Source: Bradyrhizobium sp. CB82 (lineage in GTDB: Bacteria > Pseudomonadota > Alphaproteobacteria > Rhizobiales > Xanthobacteraceae). Taken from it: a DNA stretch of 64,000 nt. The notes under the pieces are model-generated. The model made no database searches, had not been told where the DNA came from, and saw only the letters and a program-made list of their open reading frames with translations. The stretch lies in the NCBI RefSeq assembly GCF_029714405.1, contig NZ_CP121651.1, positions 372,001 to 436,000 on the forward strand. The letters run 5' to 3'. Made by a program: the position numbers and the translations under genes. Positions 54,755 to 63,982 of this stretch are shown here, piece by piece. Position 1 is the stretch's first letter. Each line of letters starts with the position of its first letter.

Positions 54755-56696
54755 ATCGGGATAGGGGGACGTCTCGCGACGTCACCCCTCCCACACCACC
54801 GGGCATACGGGTCCGTACCACGGCGGTTCGATCGAGTTAAGCCGGCACAGGCATGAAGATTCGGGGGAGACCAAGAGAGTCGAACACATGATTTCGTAGG
54901 GCGTGTTGAACCGCCGGGTGTCCGGACATGCGCCAGAGTCCCGTCGGTGAACCGGCAGCGACCGATGCGGCGAACTTCGCGATACCGAGGCGGCGAAGCT
55001 CCGTGAATCGGTTATGCCCGTTCCGCCATTGCCGCCAGAGATACACACGCAGTCTCCGGCGGATCCAGGCTTCCAGGTTCGTTAGCACGCGCGGGGTCTG
55101 ACAGAAGCCGAAGTACCCGCGCCATCCGATGAGGTATGGCGTGAGATCTGCGATCATCTGCTGCAAACTGATCCCTCGCGTCCGGCATGTGATTTCCCGG
55201 ATTCGGTCTTTGAACTTGTCGAGAGCTTTCGGCGCAATGCGTCGCTCGCTCCCGTCATTCGCAATGCTGAATCCGAGAAATTTACGTTCCTCGGGTCGCG
55301 CCACCGCGCTCTTGGCCTCGTTGACTTTCAAGTGGAGCTTGTCAGTCAGGAATCGGCTGATCGAGGCCCTCACCCTTTCGCCAGCGTGGTGGCTGCGAAC
55401 ATAAATGTTGCAGTCATCCGCGTAACGGCAGAACCGGTGACCACGTCGAGCCAATTCCTTGTCGAGATCGTCGAGCACGATATTGCTGAGGAAGGGCGAG
55501 AGCGGACCGCCTTGCGGGGTCCCTTCGTCCACCGGTCGGACCAAACCGTCTTCCAATACCCCGGCATTCAGGAATGCCCGGATAAGCTTGAGCACGCGTT
55601 TATCGGGTATCCGTGCGGCGACGCGCGACATCAGGATGTCGTGGTTGACTCGGTCGAAAAATCTTTCCAAATCGAGATCAACCACTACGTTGTAGCCTTC
55701 GGCGACGTAACGCTGTGCCTGGGCTACAGCCTGGTGGGCGGACCGCCCCGGCCGAAATCCGAAACTGTGCTCCGAAAACGTCGGATCCCATCGCTCTTGG
55801 AGAACTTGCAGCACGGCTTGTTGAATCAGGCGGTCGACGACACAGGGGACGCCGAGTTTCCTGACTCCGCCATCCGGCTTCGGGATTTCAACCCGCTTAA
55901 CCGGCTGCGGCCGGTAGTTTCCGTCAAGCAGTTGAGACCGAATGTTTGGCCAGTGCTGACGCAGGAATGCCTTCGCGTCGTCGATGGTCATCCCATCAAC
56001 GCCAGGGCTTCCTTTGTTCCTTTTAACACGCTTCCACGCTCTTTCGAGGTTCTCTCGGTCGCACACCTCCTCCATCAGTTGTTCTGTGAAAGCCGAGCTT
56101 TCGGTGGCTGATTTCGCCATGAATGGTTCGATCTCCTCGTCACCGTGCGCACGGAGCTTCACCCCGGTCGTTCGGTTCCAAGGCCAGCACTTGCTGGTTG
56201 TTCTGCCGCTTTCTATTCACGAGATACCAGTCCCTACTTGCCTCTCTCAATCGTTCGGGCCTTCAGCCATCGTTTCCGGCTCCGCCTATCTGTTTCTCCA
56301 CCTTTCGGCATTGGAGTGCCTCACTAGCTTTGCCGACAGCCTGACCTAATACGCCCTCAGCTGACTTCTGCCCGGCGGTCAGACGGCCTCGCGGTCGTCT
56401 CAGTCGCCCGAGGGCGACACCGGGCAGATCTCCCGGGGTAAGCTCAATCGCCTTCGGTGCACAACCGCCGGATCTACGCTTCGCATCCTTGGTGGATCTG
56501 GACTTCGCGATGTGTCGCCCGCTCGTCCGACGCTTGCGCCTCATATCCGGTTTTTGTTCATCGGCTCGCACCTTTGATCCACGCTTCCTTCAGACCCCGC
56601 CTCGCGACGGCAGCCCTTGCGTTTCACTAACCCTTCACCTCCATCAGGTTGGGTGGAAGACTTTCACTTCCGAGCTATTGAGCATGCCCGGCACAC
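54755..56696 (-). mobile_element. group II intron 2 (about 1.94 kb)
   Basis: On the minus strand the intron appears to begin GTGTGCCGGGCATG at 56696. A typical domain I stretch follows (GGTGAAGGGTTAGTGAAACG near 56620), then the maturase gene and a domain V/VI region after the stop (54755-54836: GAACCGCCGTGGTACGG... then the hairpin GACGTC-GCGA-GACGTC with a candidate branch A 8 nt before the end). The 5' flank is IS91-type DNA; the 3' flank is a palindromic repeat. Ends are inferred and may be off by a few bases. Confidence 0.75.
54837..56120 (-). CDS. ltrA: group II intron reverse transcriptase/maturase (intron 2)
   Basis: 427 residues from ATG 56120 (an in-frame Met at 56162 also exists). 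RT motifs: KGSPGVDGMTIDDAKAFL, VRKLGVPCVVDRLIQQAVLQ, SFGFRPGRSAHQAVAQ, EGTPQGGPLSPFLSNIVLDD, and YADDCNIYV. The maturase domain follows (TPYLIGWRGYFGFC). No endonuclease domain. It is of a different lineage from the protein of intron 1 and has the compact form common in bacteria. Confidence 0.94.
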   Translation of the reverse strand: MAKSATESSAFTEQLMEEVCDRENLERAWKRVKRNKGSPGVDGMTIDDAKAFLRQHWPNIRSQLLDGNYRPQPVKRVEIPKPDGGVRKLGVPCVVDRLIQQAVLQVLQERWDPTFSEHSFGFRPGRSAHQAVAQAQRYVAEGYNVVVDLDLERFFDRVNHDILMSRVAARIPDKRVLKLIRAFLNAGVLEDGLVRPVDEGTPQGGPLSPFLSNIVLDDLDKELARRGHRFCRYADDCNIYVRSHHAGERVRASISRFLTDKLHLKVNEAKSAVARPEERKFLGFSIANDGSERRIAPKALDKFKDRIREITCRTRGISLQQMIADLTPYLIGWRGYFGFCQTPRVLTNLEAWIRRRLRVYLWRQWRNGHNRFTELRRLGIAKFAASVAAGSPTGLWRMSGHPAVQHALRNHVFDSLGLPRIFMPVPA

Positions 56697-56819
56697 GACT
56701 AAACCGCTCGCGCGGTAAGGCGCTGCGGCAAGCGGGGCGGCCAAGCCGATAGCGCCAAGGGGCGTCCTGTCTTGAGATTGAGGGGTTGCAACAACCTCAC
56801 TCAAGACAGGAGCATCCCC
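56697..56819 (+). other. leader of the IS91-type unit
   Basis: Contains the inverted pair CTGTCTTGAG (near 56767) and CTCAAGACAG (near 56800) around GGTTGCAACAACC, forming a cruciform-like leader directly upstream of the recombinase ATG. It may be the element terminus or a hairpin recognised by the HUH transposase. Confidence 0.45.
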
Positions 56820-57695
56820 ATGACCGACGAGGCAGTGAGCCCATTGCGCCGGCGCATGATCGAAGACATGACGATCCGCAAGTTGGCCCCGAAGACCCAA
56901 CATGACTACGTGCAAAGGGTCAAGAACTTCGCGGCGTTCCTCGGGCGCTCGCCCGATACGGCGAGCTTCGAGGACGTGCGCCGCTACCAGCTGCATCTGG
57001 CGGCGAGCGGTGTTGGCGCGCCGACCATCAACCAGACCGTCTCGACATTGCGGTTCTTCTTTAAGGTCACGCTCAGGCGCCACGAGATCGTCGAGCACAC
57101 CCATGTCATCCACGAGCCGCGCAAGCTGCCGGTGGTGCTCAGCGTCGAGGAGGTGGCGCGCCTGCTCGATGCCGCACCGGGGCTGAAGTATAAGGCGGCG
57201 CTGAGCGTGGCCTATGGCGCCGGCCTGCGCGCCACCGAGGTGGTCTCGCTCAAGGTTTCCGACATCGACAGCAAACGCATGATCATTCGCGTCGAGCAGG
57301 GCAAGGGCGGCAAGGACCGTAACGTCATGCTCTCGCCCAGCCTGCTCGACCTGCTGCGCGCCTGGTGGAAGGCGGCGCGCCCGCAGGGCTGGCTGTTCCC
57401 GGGCCGCGACCCGGCCCAGCCGATGACCACGCGCCAGCTCAATCGTGCCTGTCACGCCGCGGTCCAGATGGCGGAGATCAAGAAGCGCGTCTCGCTGCAT
57501 ACCTTGCGGCACAGCTTCGCCACCCATCTGCTCGAGCAGAACATCGATGTCCGTGTGATCCAGGTCCTCCTCGGCCACGCCAAGCTCGACACCACGGCGC
57601 TCTATACCCGCGTCGCCACCAAGACGATCAGCGAGGTCATGAGCCCGTTGGAGCAGGTCGCGCTCAAGCTCAAGGAGATCCGGCCGCCCAACTGA
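56820..57695 (+). CDS. XerD-like tyrosine recombinase of an IS91-type element
   Basis: 291 residues. N-terminal SAM-like domain (TIRKLAPKTQHDYVQRVKNF) and a catalytic domain with the conserved Arg (GAGLRATEV), HTLRHSFATHLLE, LGHAKLDTTALYTRV and the nucleophilic Tyr. It is the accessory recombinase that commonly precedes the transposase in IS91/ISCR-related elements and ends 9 bp before that gene. The ATG follows CAGGAGCATCCCC. Confidence 0.93.
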   Translation: MTDEAVSPLRRRMIEDMTIRKLAPKTQHDYVQRVKNFAAFLGRSPDTASFEDVRRYQLHLAASGVGAPTINQTVSTLRFFFKVTLRRHEIVEHTHVIHEPRKLPVVLSVEEVARLLDAAPGLKYKAALSVAYGAGLRATEVVSLKVSDIDSKRMIIRVEQGKGGKDRNVMLSPSLLDLLRAWWKAARPQGWLFPGRDPAQPMTTRQLNRACHAAVQMAEIKKRVSLHTLRHSFATHLLEQNIDVRVIQVLLGHAKLDTTALYTRVATKTISEVMSPLEQVALKLKEIRPPN

Positions 57696-57704
57696 CGCGC
57701 GGCA

Positions 57705-58904
57705 ATGTCGCGCTCGGCGTTGGAGGTTGCGGATATCTTCCGCAGCCATGGTCCGGCGTGGCGCAAGGCCCATGCCGGTCACGTCAGCCTCGACCAGCTC
57801 AAGGTGATGTCGGCAATCGAGCGCTGCCGCACGGCAGCCCTCGGCGGCCATGTCGCGCGCTGCGCGGACTGCGCCTACACGACCATCGCCTACAACTCCT
57901 GCCGCAACCGGCACTGTCCGAAGTGCCAAGGCGCCGCCGCGAAGGAATGGCTTGCCGACCGCGAAGCCGACCTGTTGCCGGTACCGTACTATCATGTCGT
58001 GTTCACGCTGCCTGTGGCGATCGCCGACATCGCCTACCAGAACAAGGCCGCCCTATACGATCTCCTGTTCAAGGTGTCGGCCGAGACCATGCTGACGATT
58101 GCCGCTGATCCGAAGCATCTTGGTGCCAGGATCGGCATCACCTCCGTGCTGCACAGCTGGGGCTCGGCGCTCACCCATCACCCGCATGTGCACATGATCG
58201 TGCCGGGCGGCGGCATCGCACCCGACGGCCAGCGCTGGGTGTCCTGCCGGCCCGGATTCTTCCTCTCCGTGCGCGTGCTCTCCCGCCTGTTCCGACGACT
58301 GTTCCTGGAGAAGCTCGTCGCCGCGCACCAAGCCGGCCGCCTGAGCTTCTTCGGCGATCACGCCTATCTCGCCGAGGCGCAATCCTTCGCGGCTTATCTC
58401 GCACCGCTACGCAAGGCGGAATGGGTTGTCTACGCAAAGCGCCCGTTCGGCGGACCTCAGGCAGTGCTGGCCTATCTGTCGCGCTACACCCACCGCGTTG
58501 CCATCGCCAACAGCCGCCTGATCGCCTGCGACCAGCAAGGCGTCACCTTCAAGTGGAAGGACTACCGCGTCGAGGGCCGCAATCGATACAAGCGCATGAC
58601 GCTCGCAACAGACGAGTTCATCCGCCGCTTCCTCATCCATGTGCTGCCAAAAGGCTTGCATCGCATCCGCCACTACGGCCTGTTCGCCAAAGGTGCTTGC
58701 GCCGCCAACATCGCCCGCGCGAGGGAACTGCTCGCCGCTGCAACACCTGAAGCCGAGCCCAGCACTGCCGCTATCGACCCCGGCAAGCCGACCTGTCCAT
58801 GCTGCGGCGGTCACATGATCATCATCGAGGTCTTCGAGGCCGGTTGTACGCCACGTCATCGGCCGACAGCTCCAACGAACCGCTTCAGGATCGACACCTC
58901 GTGA
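57705..58904 (+). CDS. IS91-family (HUH, Y2-type) transposase
   Basis: 399 residues. N-terminal zinc-binding domain (CADCAYTTIAYNSCRNRHCP), the HUH motif in LTHHPHVHMIVPGGG, and catalytic Tyr residues in the YLSRYTHRVAIAN region. A late CPCCGG cluster near 365 is followed by a Cys-containing tail. The enzyme acts by rolling-circle transposition. It follows the recombinase gene with 9 bp between them, one transcription unit. The frame is intact. Confidence 0.94.
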   Translation: MSRSALEVADIFRSHGPAWRKAHAGHVSLDQLKVMSAIERCRTAALGGHVARCADCAYTTIAYNSCRNRHCPKCQGAAAKEWLADREADLLPVPYYHVVFTLPVAIADIAYQNKAALYDLLFKVSAETMLTIAADPKHLGARIGITSVLHSWGSALTHHPHVHMIVPGGGIAPDGQRWVSCRPGFFLSVRVLSRLFRRLFLEKLVAAHQAGRLSFFGDHAYLAEAQSFAAYLAPLRKAEWVVYAKRPFGGPQAVLAYLSRYTHRVAIANSRLIACDQQGVTFKWKDYRVEGRNRYKRMTLATDEFIRRFLIHVLPKGLHRIRHYGLFAKGACAANIARARELLAAATPEAEPSTAAIDPGKPTCPCCGGHMIIIEVFEAGCTPRHRPTAPTNRFRIDTS

Positions 58905-59579
58905 CCGCGTCACAATCCCGCAAATCTCCTCATTGTGCTCGCCATCTCTCGATCGGCCACCGGAAAGCGCGTTCTGATATCCGGCTGTCACCGCAAATCG
59001 TTCGACAATTTACAGCGCTCGGCACCATCCGCAGTCATTCGTCCGCCGCTCAACTGTCGAACAGCTCGTTGCATCGGCTCGATTCAAATCCGCCAGCTCG
59101 CCCGCGGCGCCCAAATCCCCATAGCGCATGCGGCCCCACCTTACGTTCCCTTACGCGCGGTTTCCTTGTATGGGCTTTGTCAAGGCGGCGGCGTTTCAAC
59201 AGGCGACAGGTCGGCGCATCTTTTCCTTCGTCAGTTTCTTTGTTCGATCTGAGATCCGTTTCTTCGTCCCGACCCGTACTTCGTTTGCGCTGGCGCGCGC
59301 AGAAGCTGTCAAGGTTGGCCGTCGCACCAACCTTACGACAGGCTCCGCCGTTGCCAGGCCACACCGTGACAGCTTCGAGCACGACGGCACGCTTTGGTGC
59401 GATCGGGATGACGATCGGAGGGGAGCCCGCTTGCGGGCGCGATCAATCGCGCCACAACCTTGTATCCGGTGGGTCCAAGGACCCGAACCATGATGCAGAT
59501 CCTATGCAGGCGCGACGGACGGGAGGTGTGTTACCGCCTCGGTTTCTACCTTCCCACCAGTGCATAGGAGACGACTCTG
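58905..59579. other. non-coding flank between IS91 and IS110 elements
   Basis: About 670 bp without a convincing gene. It probably contains the terminus of the IS91-type element and the left flank of the following IS110-type element. A GTCCAAGGACC palindrome lies near 59474. No gene supported. Confidence 0.45.
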
Positions 59580-60749
59580 ATGGAAGCCCGCACAGTAAAC
59601 AACCCGCCGCCCGCCGCATCCCATGATGACGCAGTACGCTGCGTTCTTGCAATCGAATTGAGCAAGAAGAGTTGGATTGTCGCGGTCAACACGCCCTCGT
59701 CGGAGAAGATCAGTCGCTACACGTTGAAGGCCTGTGATTGGAAGGAGCTTTTAAAGCTGTGCGAGCGGATCGGGACGCGGATCGCCCAAGAACTGAAGAA
59801 AGACGTCGAATTGGTTTCTTGCTACGAAGCGGGCTACGACGGCTTCTGGCTTCACCGTCTGCTCGAAGCACACGGCATACGCAACTATGTCATCGATCCG
59901 GCAAGTCTGCAGGTTGATCGTCGTGCGCGCCGAGCCAAGACAGACCGCGTCGATGTCGAGCGGTTGCTGCGATCACTGATGGCGTATCTGCGTGGGGAAC
60001 CGAAGGTTTGGAGCGTGGTGTGCGTGCCTAGTGTCGCCGAGGAGGACGACCGTCGGCTCCATCGTGAGCGTGGCCGGCTGATTAACGAACGTATCCAACA
60101 CGTCAACCGGATCAAGGGACTGCTCGCGATCCATGGCATCTATGACTACCAACCCCTGGGCCACGATCGGATGAAGCGGCTGGAACGATTGCGCACCGCT
60201 GATGGCCGGACACTGTCACCGCGGCTCAAGGCAGAAATCCTGCGCGAACTGCAGCGATTGGAGCTTGTGATCGGAATGATCAAGACGATCGAGGCGGAGC
60301 GCGATGCCATTGCATCGGCCAAGATTGAGACGGAGCATAGCAGCGCAAAACGGATTCAGGATCTGGCCAAAGTCAAGTGTATCGGGCCCGAATTTGCAAC
60401 TACACTTGTCGGCGAAGTATTCTACCGCTCTTTTGACAATCGCAAACAGCTAGCGAGCTACGTCGGTCTGACGCCGGCGCATTTCCAGAGCGGCGAGACG
60501 TGCCGTGATCAAGGTATCAGTAAGGCCGGTAACGCCAAGGCTCGCAGGGTCATGATTGAGCTCGCGTGGCTGTGGTTGCGACATCAGCCCGCCAGCCCTT
60601 TGAGCGTCTGGTTCCACGATCGTGTCGGCAAACTCAAGGGCCGTATCCGGCGGATTACGATCGTCGCAGTCGCACGCAAGTTGCTGATTGCTCTCTGGCG
60701 CTATCTCGAGACAGGTCTGGCGCCTGAGGGCGCCATTCTGAAGGTGTAA
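59580..60749 (+). CDS. IS110-family transposase
   Basis: 389 residues. N-terminal DEDD part (CVLAIELSKKSWIVAVN, ELVSCYEAGYDGFWLHRLLE, KTDRVDVERLLRSL) and C-terminal domain (VKCIGPEFATTLVGEVFYRS, QLASYVGLTPAHFQSGE, KARRVMIELAWLWLR). In this subgroup Glu replaces the first Asp (AIELSKKSW). The frame is intact. It is a distant relative of the minus-strand transposase at 61417, with which it shares the KTDR(V/L)D and GFWLxR(L/W)L features. Confidence 0.92.
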   Translation: MEARTVNNPPPAASHDDAVRCVLAIELSKKSWIVAVNTPSSEKISRYTLKACDWKELLKLCERIGTRIAQELKKDVELVSCYEAGYDGFWLHRLLEAHGIRNYVIDPASLQVDRRARRAKTDRVDVERLLRSLMAYLRGEPKVWSVVCVPSVAEEDDRRLHRERGRLINERIQHVNRIKGLLAIHGIYDYQPLGHDRMKRLERLRTADGRTLSPRLKAEILRELQRLELVIGMIKTIEAERDAIASAKIETEHSSAKRIQDLAKVKCIGPEFATTLVGEVFYRSFDNRKQLASYVGLTPAHFQSGETCRDQGISKAGNAKARRVMIELAWLWLRHQPASPLSVWFHDRVGKLKGRIRRITIVAVARKLLIALWRYLETGLAPEGAILKV

Positions 60750-61416
60750 TTTGAATCGCGGAAAGTGGACGAAAACAACATTACCGATCCCAAGGTGGAT
60801 GTGTGACCGTGCGCATGACTGGCTGAAAGAAGCCGTGTTGCAGAAGGGTGCCATCCTCCTTGGAGCCCTGTGCCCTCGCATGTTGCATGAGGGACCTTGG
60901 TACGGGGCTCGCCCCGACCGGATATAAGTTGATGCGGCGAGCGCCGCATAGCCAAAGAGCTCCGCCTTGGGATCAATTGAACAAACATAGTCGGAACTTC
61001 AATCGGGCAAGAGGGGATCAGGAGCGCAAAATACGTATGCAGCGTGATGGCCGGACACGATTGTAGCTCGGCGCGCGCTTTCGCCGTCAACCCCTCGCGC
61101 CTTCCGGCGCGACCCTCCGGGCTCCGGGGTTGACCGCTCAGCGCGACCAAGCAGAGGAGCCGCCGTGCCATCAATGCAGACTTGCGCTCGCGTGAGCCTC
61201 TTGAAACGGACAGAAGGAAGAAATGTTGATCGCGAAAAAACTCTTGACTCACGAAGCCTCATATAAGTCATGCGCATCGGCAGCGAAGCTCCGAAGCGGC
61301 GGACCCATTCTCCCTTTCGGCATTGAAGCCAAGGAAACACGTCGGGACCCCGCCACCTCGAACCGTCATCGGCCACACCGTCACGAGCGGACGGACAAGG
61401 CCGAAACTGTTGGCCT
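60750..61416. other. non-coding region between two IS110-type genes
   Basis: About 670 bp. It probably holds the right end of the first IS110 element and the right end of the second (which points the other way). Short frames have no motif. No gene supported. Confidence 0.45.
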
Positions 61417-62592
61417 TCAGTGATCTCCGTTCATGGATGCCGGCCGCAGAACGACGCCGTCCGGCACTACACCCTCCCGCACGAGCCGCCACAGGTCGAT
61501 TAGCAGCTTGCGCGCCACGGCCACGATCATGGTCTTGCGCGTCCCGCGGGCATTCTCGGTCCGGGTTCGAAACCACTGCGCTAAGACGCTGTCCTTCTGG
61601 AACCTGAGAAATCGCCAGGCCAATTCGATCATGCCTCGTCTCACTCGAGCGTTGCCGGAACGCGTCAGCCCTTTCTCCCGGCGTTTTCTGCCGCTCTCGT
61701 CGGGCGAGCCGGTGAGGCCAGCATAACGCGCTATCGCCCTTCGGTCGCGCATGCTTCGCGATAGTACCTCCTGCACCAGCATGTCGGCGGTCTCGACACC
61801 AACGCCGATCACCCGCGCCAATAGGCGCACCATTGCGCGTGGTCCATCGCTGGGCGTTTGCTTGAGATGCTCCAGGCGAGCGTCCTCGATCTGCCGTATC
61901 TGATCGCTGACGAGCCGCCGGCGCGCCATGTCGCGACGCAGCTCAGCCAGGGTGTTGGGCGGGATCGGCTCGCCCTCGGGGGTGCGTAAGCCGTCAAGGC
62001 GTTCGGCGGCTTTCTTCAGCTTGGGATTGAAGCCGCGGATGCCGAGCCGTATCAACGCTGCTTTCATTCGGTTGACGATCCGACTTTGCTCTCCGATGAG
62101 GCTCTCGCGCTCACGGGTGGGGCGCTTGGCATCTTCGTCCTTGATTGTCGGGATCGCGACCATCTTGCAGTGATCACGCTCGCCCCGCAACCAGCCGAGA
62201 AAGCTGCGTTTGAGCAGTTCGGTGTCGAGACGATCGGTCTTGGCGCGCCGGTGCTCGCGCGATACCGCTATGCTCGATGCGTGAATGACATGCGCCTCGA
62301 TGTCGCGCGCCCTGAGCCAGCGGGCCAACCAGAAACCGTCACGGCCGGCCTCGAAAGCGACCGCGATGCGTTCGATTCCGTGTCCTGCCCTCCGCGCTTC
62401 TTCTCGCCAGCGATTGAGCAGCTTCAGCAAGGCGTTCTCGTCGACCTCAAGCTTCTTCGACGGCTGGCGCTCGACACCAGGCACAATCCCCGCAACGAGC
62501 CAGCTCGACAGGCTCATCTCGATCACAGCGATCAGCGTGCCGTCTGGTTTGAGGGGCGTGAGGGATCGGCTCAGGTCATTCAACTTCTGCAT
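61417..62592 (-). CDS. IS110-family transposase
   Basis: 391 residues from ATG 62592 (GGAG 6 nt upstream; an in-frame ATG at 62604 is less well placed). It belongs to the same subgroup as the gene at 59580: AVIEMSLSSWLVAGI (Glu at the first acidic position), AVAFEAGRDGFWLARWL, KTDRLDTELLKRSF, and the C-terminal VIGVGVETADMLVQEVLSRS and AIARYAGLTGSPDESGR. The frame is intact. The two genes converge. Confidence 0.92.
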   Translation of the reverse strand: MQKLNDLSRSLTPLKPDGTLIAVIEMSLSSWLVAGIVPGVERQPSKKLEVDENALLKLLNRWREEARRAGHGIERIAVAFEAGRDGFWLARWLRARDIEAHVIHASSIAVSREHRRAKTDRLDTELLKRSFLGWLRGERDHCKMVAIPTIKDEDAKRPTRERESLIGEQSRIVNRMKAALIRLGIRGFNPKLKKAAERLDGLRTPEGEPIPPNTLAELRRDMARRRLVSDQIRQIEDARLEHLKQTPSDGPRAMVRLLARVIGVGVETADMLVQEVLSRSMRDRRAIARYAGLTGSPDESGRKRREKGLTRSGNARVRRGMIELAWRFLRFQKDSVLAQWFRTRTENARGTRKTMIVAVARKLLIDLWRLVREGVVPDGVVLRPASMNGDH

Positions 62593-62786
62593 GGGGTACT
62601 CCATCGGTTCGCATCAGGGCCGATGAATGCCATATCCTCACCGTCCTCACCGCCGCCGCCCGCCCCATAGCATCTCCCTTGGAGGCTTTCGGACGCCAGC
62701 CGCCCGAATCCGCGGCGCCATCCCTCACGCGGCCGGCATCCGAAACCCTTCACAACTTCGGACTCAGACACTGCCAACAAAGACAG

Positions 62787-63773
62787 CTATTCGATCACGT
62801 TGTCAGCTCTGGCGATCAATGTCTCAGGTACATCGAGACCAATCGCCTTGGCAATTTTCAGGTTGATCGTGAGCGTTAACTTCGTCGCCTGCTGGATAGG
62901 AATGTCGGCTGGTGCAGTGCCGTTGAGAACTTGGCCGACTTCGTCCCCCCAGAGATGGAAATAGTACGGATAGTCTGGCGTATAAGCGAAACATAGCTGT
63001 TGGTCAGCTATGCCTGTCCACCAAGTAATGGATGGCAGGCGATATTTCACTGCCAATTCAAGTATCAGATCTCGGTGCTCGAAATTGGGAGGAAGCCCAT
63101 TGGCCATCAGCGCTTGAACCGATTGCCGGGCCATAGTCTCGAAGGCTTGCCGATATTCCGCATCGCCTGCCGAACGGTCCATTGGTATGCCGATGATTGA
63201 GACTCCCAACCGCTGACCGGCGTCTCTGACAGCCTGTCCCCAAGCCCCTTCCCATTCTGCGCGGTTTGAGAGATACGCAATGCGCGATGCCGACGGCAAA
63301 GCCTGCCGGAGAATTTCGAGGTGCTTCCCTTGCATTTCGATCCCTGCATCTAACGAAACGCCGCTGATGTTGCCTTCCGGCCTTGCCATGTTCTTTACAA
63401 TTCCAGCAGCGACCGGATCGCCAAAGGTCGCAATAATGGGAATTGTGCTTGTCTCTTTTGCGACCTCCAAGATGAGCTGATGATCGAACCCAAGTGCTAT
63501 CACGTCGGGCTTTGCTTGCACGATCTTGCGCGCGACCTCCGCATAATTGTCGGGCCGACCCTCGGTGACATATCGATCGACGATCAGATTTTTGCCTTCC
63601 TCGAACCCCATCTGACGCAGCCGCTCAAAAAGCCACACCCAAGGTGGGATCGAGAAATCCGTTTCGTGCTGGCTGCAAATCGCCAGATGGTGGACCCTAT
63701 TTTGTTCGGCGGCCTGCAACGCGGTCGCCGCTGTAGTGGCCAACAATCCTGCTAAAAGGTCCCGCCGTCGCAT
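62787..63773 (-). CDS. ABC transporter substrate-binding protein (ABC_sub_bind type)
   Basis: 328 residues from ATG 63773, behind GAGGAGGGACAC. The signal sequence (MRRRDLLAGLLATTAATALQA) has paired Arg suggesting Tat export. The body matches the ABC_sub_bind family: YVTEGRPDNYAEVARKIVQA, TFGDPVAAGIVKNMARPEGN, GVSLDAGIEMQGKHLEIL, LAVKYRLPSITWW and the tail ALIARADNVIE. Such periplasmic proteins, abundant in Bradyrhizobium, bind an unidentified solute for an ABC importer. No permease or ATPase gene is in the window. A probable paralogue ends just upstream at the window edge. Confidence 0.9.
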   Translation of the reverse strand: MRRRDLLAGLLATTAATALQAAEQNRVHHLAICSQHETDFSIPPWVWLFERLRQMGFEEGKNLIVDRYVTEGRPDNYAEVARKIVQAKPDVIALGFDHQLILEVAKETSTIPIIATFGDPVAAGIVKNMARPEGNISGVSLDAGIEMQGKHLEILRQALPSASRIAYLSNRAEWEGAWGQAVRDAGQRLGVSIIGIPMDRSAGDAEYRQAFETMARQSVQALMANGLPPNFEHRDLILELAVKYRLPSITWWTGIADQQLCFAYTPDYPYYFHLWGDEVGQVLNGTAPADIPIQQATKLTLTINLKIAKAIGLDVPETLIARADNVIE

Positions 63774-63902
63774 GTGTCCCTCCTCTAAAGACCACGACTG
63801 GAATTGGGAACCTACCACTTTGTCGCCGCTCTGTGAGGCCATTTCCGCGTTGCGTCACGAGGGTGGTCCTGTGCAGCACCCGACTGTTCGTCAACTTCCG
63901 CC

Positions 63903-63953
63903 ATGCCCCGGTCGCGACCGATGCGGTGGTGCATTATGTCGCGAGGGGCCATT
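63903..63953. repeat. palindromic intergenic repeat, copy 2
   Basis: CCCCGGTCGCGACC then, after about 18 bp, ATGTCGCGAGGGGCCA, matching the repeat at 54700-54752 in order and spacing. It sits between two substrate-binding-protein genes. Confidence 0.55.
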
Positions 63954-63982
63954 AATGGAATGCACCGCAGCAAACAATCCGA

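Noticed and set aside
56664..57995. 443-codon minus-strand frame over the recombinase and IS91 genes
   Set aside because: Shadow of two well-supported plus-strand genes; composition typical of antisense translation.
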